In this document: piece by piece, positions 5,720-8,235 of the stretch
Position numbering within the stretch: position 1 is the first letter of the stretch
Layout: each line of letters opens with the position of its first letter
Assembly: GCA_025449795.1 (NCBI GenBank)
Contig: JANWIQ010000055.1
Location: 1 to 8,235, forward strand
Direction: 5' to 3'
Source of the DNA: Minisyncoccota bacterium
GTDB taxonomy: Bacteria; Patescibacteriota; Microgenomatia; Levybacterales; UBA12049
DNA: 8,235 nt
The notes under the pieces: model-generated
What the model was told of the DNA's origin: nothing
Seen by the model: only the letters and a program-made list of their open reading frames with translations
Database searches by the model: none
Position numbers and translations under genes: made by a program

Positions 5720-6115
5720 TTAGTATTGTGGGGGTGGGATAAATTGCTCTGCAAAAGCATCTGCTTGTCGTTCTTGTTCTTGTGTTTTTTCTCTTCCAAA
5801 TTTTTCCAAAAACCTATTTTTATGCCCCAGTACGACATGACCTATTTCATGGGCAATAGTCCAGCGAATTTGTTTTACATCTTCATGAAGCAACTCATCG
5901 CTTAAAAAAATAACATTTTTATTTTTAAAGTCATTCCCGGTAAAAGTGAATGCCCATGCATCATCGAAAGAGGTGACAAACCATACTTGTTTGGTAACAA
6001 AAGAAATAATATTGCTTGGCATTTTTGCAAGCACTTCAACCACATGTTTTTTCATGACTGCCTTGCCTATCAATTTTCCTCGAAATGCTTTTTGAATAAG
6101 CTGTTTTTCTTCCAT
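5720..6115 (-). CDS. ImmA/IrrE-family metallopeptidase
   Basis: The 131-residue protein has the zinc-protease motif H89-E90-I-G-H93 in WTIAHEIGHVVLGH, followed by an acidic-Ala stretch QEQERQADAFAEQFI (112-126) that supplies the usual third ligand and the ADAFA helix of the ImmA/IrrE (DUF955) family. Family members cleave repressors, as ImmA does for ICEBs1 and IrrE for DdrO in Deinococcus, and are often encoded next to an XRE regulator. None is visible here, so its target is unknown and probably encoded elsewhere. The part before the motif (VWFVTSFDDAWAFTF, NKNVIFLSDELL) fits the beta-sheet preceding the catalytic helix; the protein is near the minimal domain size. TG-C-TATACT at 6132-6124 ends 8 nt before the ATG; GAGGAG in between is too close to the start to be a normal ribosome site. 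Confidence 0.85.
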   Translation of the reverse strand: MEEKQLIQKAFRGKLIGKAVMKKHVVEVLAKMPSNIISFVTKQVWFVTSFDDAWAFTFTGNDFKNKNVIFLSDELLHEDVKQIRWTIAHEIGHVVLGHKNRFLEKFGREKTQEQERQADAFAEQFIPPPQY

Positions 6116-6123
6116 AGCTCCTC

Positions 6124-6132
6124 AGTATAGCA
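6124..6132 (-). promoter_or_regulatory. Extended -10 promoter of the metallopeptidase gene
   Basis: TG-C-TATACT ends 8 nt before the ATG at 6115, so the leader would be at most about 2 nt. The purine run GAGGAG between box and ATG would largely fall upstream of the transcription start. Confidence 0.6.
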
Positions 6133-6184
6133 ACAAAGTATTAAAGAAAGGAAAGAATTTCCTCGTTGCAGAAGGTTGCATGTC

Positions 6185-6193
6185 TGTTACACT
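6185..6193 (+). promoter_or_regulatory. Extended -10 promoter of the 57-residue membrane protein gene
   Basis: TG-T-TACACT lies 23 nt before the ATG at 6217, leaving a leader of roughly 16 nt that contains a Shine-Dalgarno site (GAGGAGGTGA, 6203-6212). Unlike most genes here this one has a conventional short leader. Confidence 0.5.
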
Positions 6194-6216
6194 CAGTATG
6201 AGAGGAGGTGAGGGCA

Positions 6217-6390
6217 ATGGCAAAAAACAGCAAAATGCAGGAGTGTTTTACTCCTCATGTGGTTATGCATAGTCTTTTCGGTCTTGGTCTTGGCGTCCTT
6301 ATTGTTTCTTTGGTTCCCAGTCTTTCCCTTTGGTGGGTAGGACTTTTACTTATGGTTGTCGCGGTCGTCTTGGACATGATGCGAAAATAA
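6217..6390 (+). CDS. Small two-helix membrane protein, hypothetical
   Basis: A 57-residue protein with a basic, polar N-terminus (MAKNSKMQECFTPH) and two likely membrane helices at about 15-33 and 37-54, ending in MMRK. The tight hairpin (VPSLSLWW) and the positive ends suggest both termini face the cytoplasm. I do not recognise a family and assign no function. The ATG at 6217 is preferred over an in-frame GTG at 6208 because GGAGG lies 8 nt before it, whereas the GTG falls inside that ribosome site. It is transcribed away from the metallopeptidase gene, with both promoters in the 101-nt gap between the two starts, and is followed by a hairpin terminator, so it is probably a single-gene unit. 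Confidence 0.7.
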   Translation: MAKNSKMQECFTPHVVMHSLFGLGLGVLIVSLVPSLSLWWVGLLLMVVAVVLDMMRK

Positions 6391-6414
6391 CCCACGTGAT
6401 TTCATTTTTTCTTC

Positions 6415-6458
6415 AAGATAAAAATTGCATAGCAATTTGTCGCTATCTTAGTTTTTTG
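6415..6458 (+). terminator. Hairpin terminator after the 57-residue protein gene
   Basis: An outer stem AAGATA (6415-6420) with TATCTT (6444-6449) encloses an inner perfect 7-bp stem AAATTGC-ATA-GCAATTT (6422-6438). A six-T run follows at 6452-6457. It is AT-rich but has the order expected of an intrinsic terminator and separates two plus-strand genes. Confidence 0.6.
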
Positions 6459-6490
6459 CTTCGATGATTGCTTGAAAATAATACGAAGCG

Positions 6491-6499
6491 TGGTATAGT
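6491..6499 (+). promoter_or_regulatory. Extended -10 promoter of the Erf-like gene
   Basis: TG-G-TATAGT ends 10 nt before the ATG at 6510, so at most a few leader bases would precede the start. It argues against the upstream in-frame ATG at 6468. Confidence 0.55.
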
Positions 6500-6509
6500 G
6501 GGAATTCAA

Positions 6510-6998
6510 ATGAGTAATAATGGTATCGTACAAATCCACGGCAAAGATTATATGACCGTGGCAAGAAGAGTAGAACTTGCCCACGAAGACGACACATTGG
6601 ATAGCGTAGAGACAGAGGTTTTAAGCCACAATCCTGTTGTCGTGAAAGCAAAAATAACCCTAAAAGGACATATCTTTACGGGTATCAGTTCGGTTGATTT
6701 ACAAAGTGAAAAAACCATAGAAAAGCAAAATCCGTATGAAGTTGCGGAGACTTCGGCAGTAGGAAGAGCGCTTGGATTTGCTGGATATGGCCTTATGGAA
6801 AGTATTGCATCAGCAGATGAAATGGTACGGGCAGTGAGTCCAAGTATGAGCAAAGAAGAGCATACCGAGCGCTTGGTGTGTGAAGTATGTGGAAGGCTTG
6901 CAAAAGAAAAAAAAGGTACCTCCAAAACAGGCAAGCAGTATCACGGCATATTTTGTGAAAGTGGAGACAAAAGCCACACCAGATGGCTTTGGAATTAG
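6510..6998 (+). CDS. Erf/single-strand-annealing-like protein with C-terminal Cys/His cluster
   Basis: The 162-residue protein contains NPYEVAETSAVGRALGFAGYGL (74-95), a motif I associate with Erf-like and related phage proteins thought to bind single-stranded DNA and promote annealing. The preceding strands (VVVKAKITLKGHIFTGISSVDL, 43-64) also fit that type. The C-terminal part (from about 112) carries C124-x2-C127 and C149 with H156, a likely zinc site, plus a basic stretch KEKKGTSKTGK; such a tail could bind nucleic acid. It would then act in recombination or repair, but this is inference from one motif. No other phage gene lies nearby. The start at 6510 is chosen because it follows the extended -10 box by 10 nt. 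It converges on the membrane-protein gene, with only 19 nt between their stops. Confidence 0.6.
   Translation: MSNNGIVQIHGKDYMTVARRVELAHEDDTLDSVETEVLSHNPVVVKAKITLKGHIFTGISSVDLQSEKTIEKQNPYEVAETSAVGRALGFAGYGLMESIASADEMVRAVSPSMSKEEHTERLVCEVCGRLAKEKKGTSKTGKQYHGIFCESGDKSHTRWLWN
6971..6988 (-). terminator. Possible hairpin terminator for the membrane-protein gene
   Basis: AAAGCCA and TGGCTTT form a perfect 7-bp stem with a 7-nt loop, inside the end of the Erf-like gene. On the minus strand it lies about 30 nt after the stop of the membrane-protein gene and continues into TTTTGTC. The T run is short, so the call is weak. A second small hairpin, CTTAC/GTAAG (7000-7016), lies between the two stops. 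Confidence 0.35.
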
Positions 6999-7017
6999 CC
7001 TTACAGGAATAGTAAGA

Positions 7018-8235
7018 TTATATTTTGCAAGGAGCAATGGTTTTAAGCATTTCTCTTTCTTTTTCTGAGACATCTACTAGTTTTCCCCCCGGCAGCACGT
7101 TCCATGCATGGATGTGTGAAAGGGGGACGCGATCTTTTTTGTAGGCAACAAAGTAGAGATTAATAATTCGTTGGTGAGGATAGCAAAGGTACTTCCCAAT
7201 AGCATTTGTATCCACGGTAAATATGGGCATTTGGGTAGGATCGATAAATTGTCTGTTTGCCGAACTATTGCGAAGTAATGCAAAAGGGGCCGCGCCACTT
7301 AACCCAATATCTTCACTTACCCAAGGCTGTGCGCCAAAAAACATAAAGATACTATTTGTTTCTTTTTTGGGGACGTCTGCATTGATGGTATTCCATGTGG
7401 TATTCACAAGTTTGTCTGATCGATAGGTATACTGCCAGGCAAGTAGCGTATTGGCTTTGTAGATATTTAAGCCAATAAATACGATAGATAAAAAGATAAA
7501 AATGTTTTTTGTTTTGATAAAAGACAATAAGTATGCTGCTAGTCCAATAAACCCAATCGCAGAGAGGAAAACATACCGATGTGCTCCTGCCATGGGTGCC
7601 CGGGGCTCGGAAACCCAATTAGGAAAATAAAAAAGAAATATCCATAAGAGAAAAAAAGTTATCATGCCAAAAAACTTTTTTTGGGTTTTTATCCATGCAA
7701 TACCAGTACCAATTGTTACAAGAAAAATACCGAGCCCAAGATATCCGAAAAAAGAAGTATATACACCGGTGTTTTGTTCGTCCTGTCCCGGATCAATTAC
7801 TAGTCCAGTAAATATATTCGCAATTGTTGCAAAAAAATGGCCAAAGAGATGTAATTTCTGCAGAAAAAACATTGGAGTAAGCATGCCTTGATGGATTGCT
7901 TTCCCCAAAAGGGTATCAAGGGAATAATGCGTAAACCACCAGAAGAATATAATGCTTATAAGAAATAAGAAAAGTGGGTAGCTAGTAAGAATAGTTTTTC
8001 GGATAAATGTAGTTGTTTTGTTGAGGGGAAAAATAAACACCAACAAAGGGAAAAGAAGGATAATGGGTATGATTCTTGGTATATCAATAAAGAGAGCCAA
8101 GAGAAAAAAGAGAAATGCCCAAAAAATATTCGGCTTCATAATTTTGAATGATCGTATAAAAAATAATAAGAAGAAGAGAAGAGGTATCGCCGCAAATTGT
8201 GTCACTTGGACACTTGCGTAATATGTTGTTTCAAG
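7018..8235 (-). CDS. Polytopic membrane protein, C-terminal part (truncated; GT-C-like?)
   Basis: The frame stays open to the window edge (405 residues visible, starting LETTYYASVQ), so the N-terminus is missing; a GTG at 8205 is an internal codon more likely than a start. Counted from that GTG, likely membrane helices lie near 4-20, 28-44, 45-60, 72-91, 116-136, 152-171, 180-196, 211-230 and 233-250, followed by a non-membrane C-terminal domain of about 145 residues that probably faces outward. Between helices are long loops, including GLVIDPGQDEQNTGVYT and NWVSEPRAPMAGAHRY; an HRY segment before a helix is common in the hypothetical membrane proteins of CPR genomes that resemble GT-C glycosyltransferases. 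No catalytic motif can be assigned because those proteins carry it near the missing N-terminus. The role is thus unknown. Confidence 0.6.
   Translation of the reverse strand, partial: LETTYYASVQVTQFAAIPLLFFLLFFIRSFKIMKPNIFWAFLFFLLALFIDIPRIIPIILLFPLLVFIFPLNKTTTFIRKTILTSYPLFLFLISIIFFWWFTHYSLDTLLGKAIHQGMLTPMFFLQKLHLFGHFFATIANIFTGLVIDPGQDEQNTGVYTSFFGYLGLGIFLVTIGTGIAWIKTQKKFFGMITFFLLWIFLFYFPNWVSEPRAPMAGAHRYVFLSAIGFIGLAAYLLSFIKTKNIFIFLSIVFIGLNIYKANTLLAWQYTYRSDKLVNTTWNTINADVPKKETNSIFMFFGAQPWVSEDIGLSGAAPFALLRNSSANRQFIDPTQMPIFTVDTNAIGKYLCYPHQRIINLYFVAYKKDRVPLSHIHAWNVLPGGKLVDVSEKEREMLKTIAPCKI

Noticed and set aside
6198..6200. ATG at 6198 or GTG at 6208 as start of the small membrane protein
   Set aside because: 6198 is in another frame that stops early; 6208 lies within the Shine-Dalgarno site that serves 6217.
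8203..8205. GTG at 8205 as the start of the right-edge membrane protein
   Set aside because: The frame remains open to 8235 with plausible residues, and no ribosome site or promoter precedes the GTG in what is visible.
1..8235. Defence island, CRISPR array, toxin-antitoxin pair or biosynthetic cluster
   Set aside because: No regularly spaced repeats, Cas, restriction, toxin or biosynthetic genes are seen. The lone ImmA/IrrE protease and P-loop protein are not next to suitable partners.

Overview
The window (about 40% GC by eye) looks like chromosomal DNA of a streamlined bacterium, most likely a member of the Candidate Phyla Radiation (Patescibacteria). This is an inference from gene content and style: a eukaryote-type hexokinase, a PsbP-like lipid-tethered-style hypothetical, an Erf-like orphan, a CPR-like polytopic membrane protein, small intergenic repeats, and -10 boxes placed almost directly on start codons. 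No rRNA, tRNA, CRISPR array, complete insertion sequence or prophage is visible.

Layout. Minus strand, 1-536: 5' part of a hexokinase-family sugar kinase that runs off the left edge. Minus strand, 599-817: a 72-residue Cys/His putative zinc protein. Minus strand, 950-1216: a GlsB/YeaQ-type small membrane protein with a strong Shine-Dalgarno sequence and a hairpin terminator. Minus strand, 3091 down to 1324: a tight cluster of FKBP-type prolyl isomerase, amino-sugar-6-phosphate deaminase/isomerase (AgaI/NagB family) and a membrane-anchored PsbP-like protein. Plus strand, 3323-5321: tRNA uridine hydroxylase TrhO, a P-loop nucleotide kinase-like protein and methionine sulfoxide reductase MsrB, each with its own -10 box. 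The 5322-5719 gap holds a 205-bp element with terminal inverted repeats and TA flanks. Minus strand, 5720-6115: an ImmA/IrrE-type metallopeptidase. Plus strand, 6217-6390: a 57-residue two-helix membrane protein. Plus strand, 6510-6998: an Erf/single-strand-annealing-like protein with a C-terminal Cys/His cluster. Minus strand, 7018-8235: the C-terminal part of a polytopic membrane protein that runs off the right edge.

How the genes fit together. The hexokinase-like protein and the amino-sugar isomerase could both feed hexose phosphates into central metabolism. FKBP, MsrB and GlsB-like proteins are general protein-quality or stress functions, and TrhO modifies tRNA wobble uridine. I see no multi-gene defence, secretion or biosynthetic system, and nothing here demands a new one.

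The most interesting signals are smaller: the repeated extended -10 box 6-10 nt before start codons (suggesting mostly leaderless mRNAs, while the two smallest membrane-protein genes use Shine-Dalgarno sites), the MITE-like element, a 30-nt in-frame insertion flanked by a 5-bp direct repeat inside trhO, and altered active-site residues in the hexokinase.
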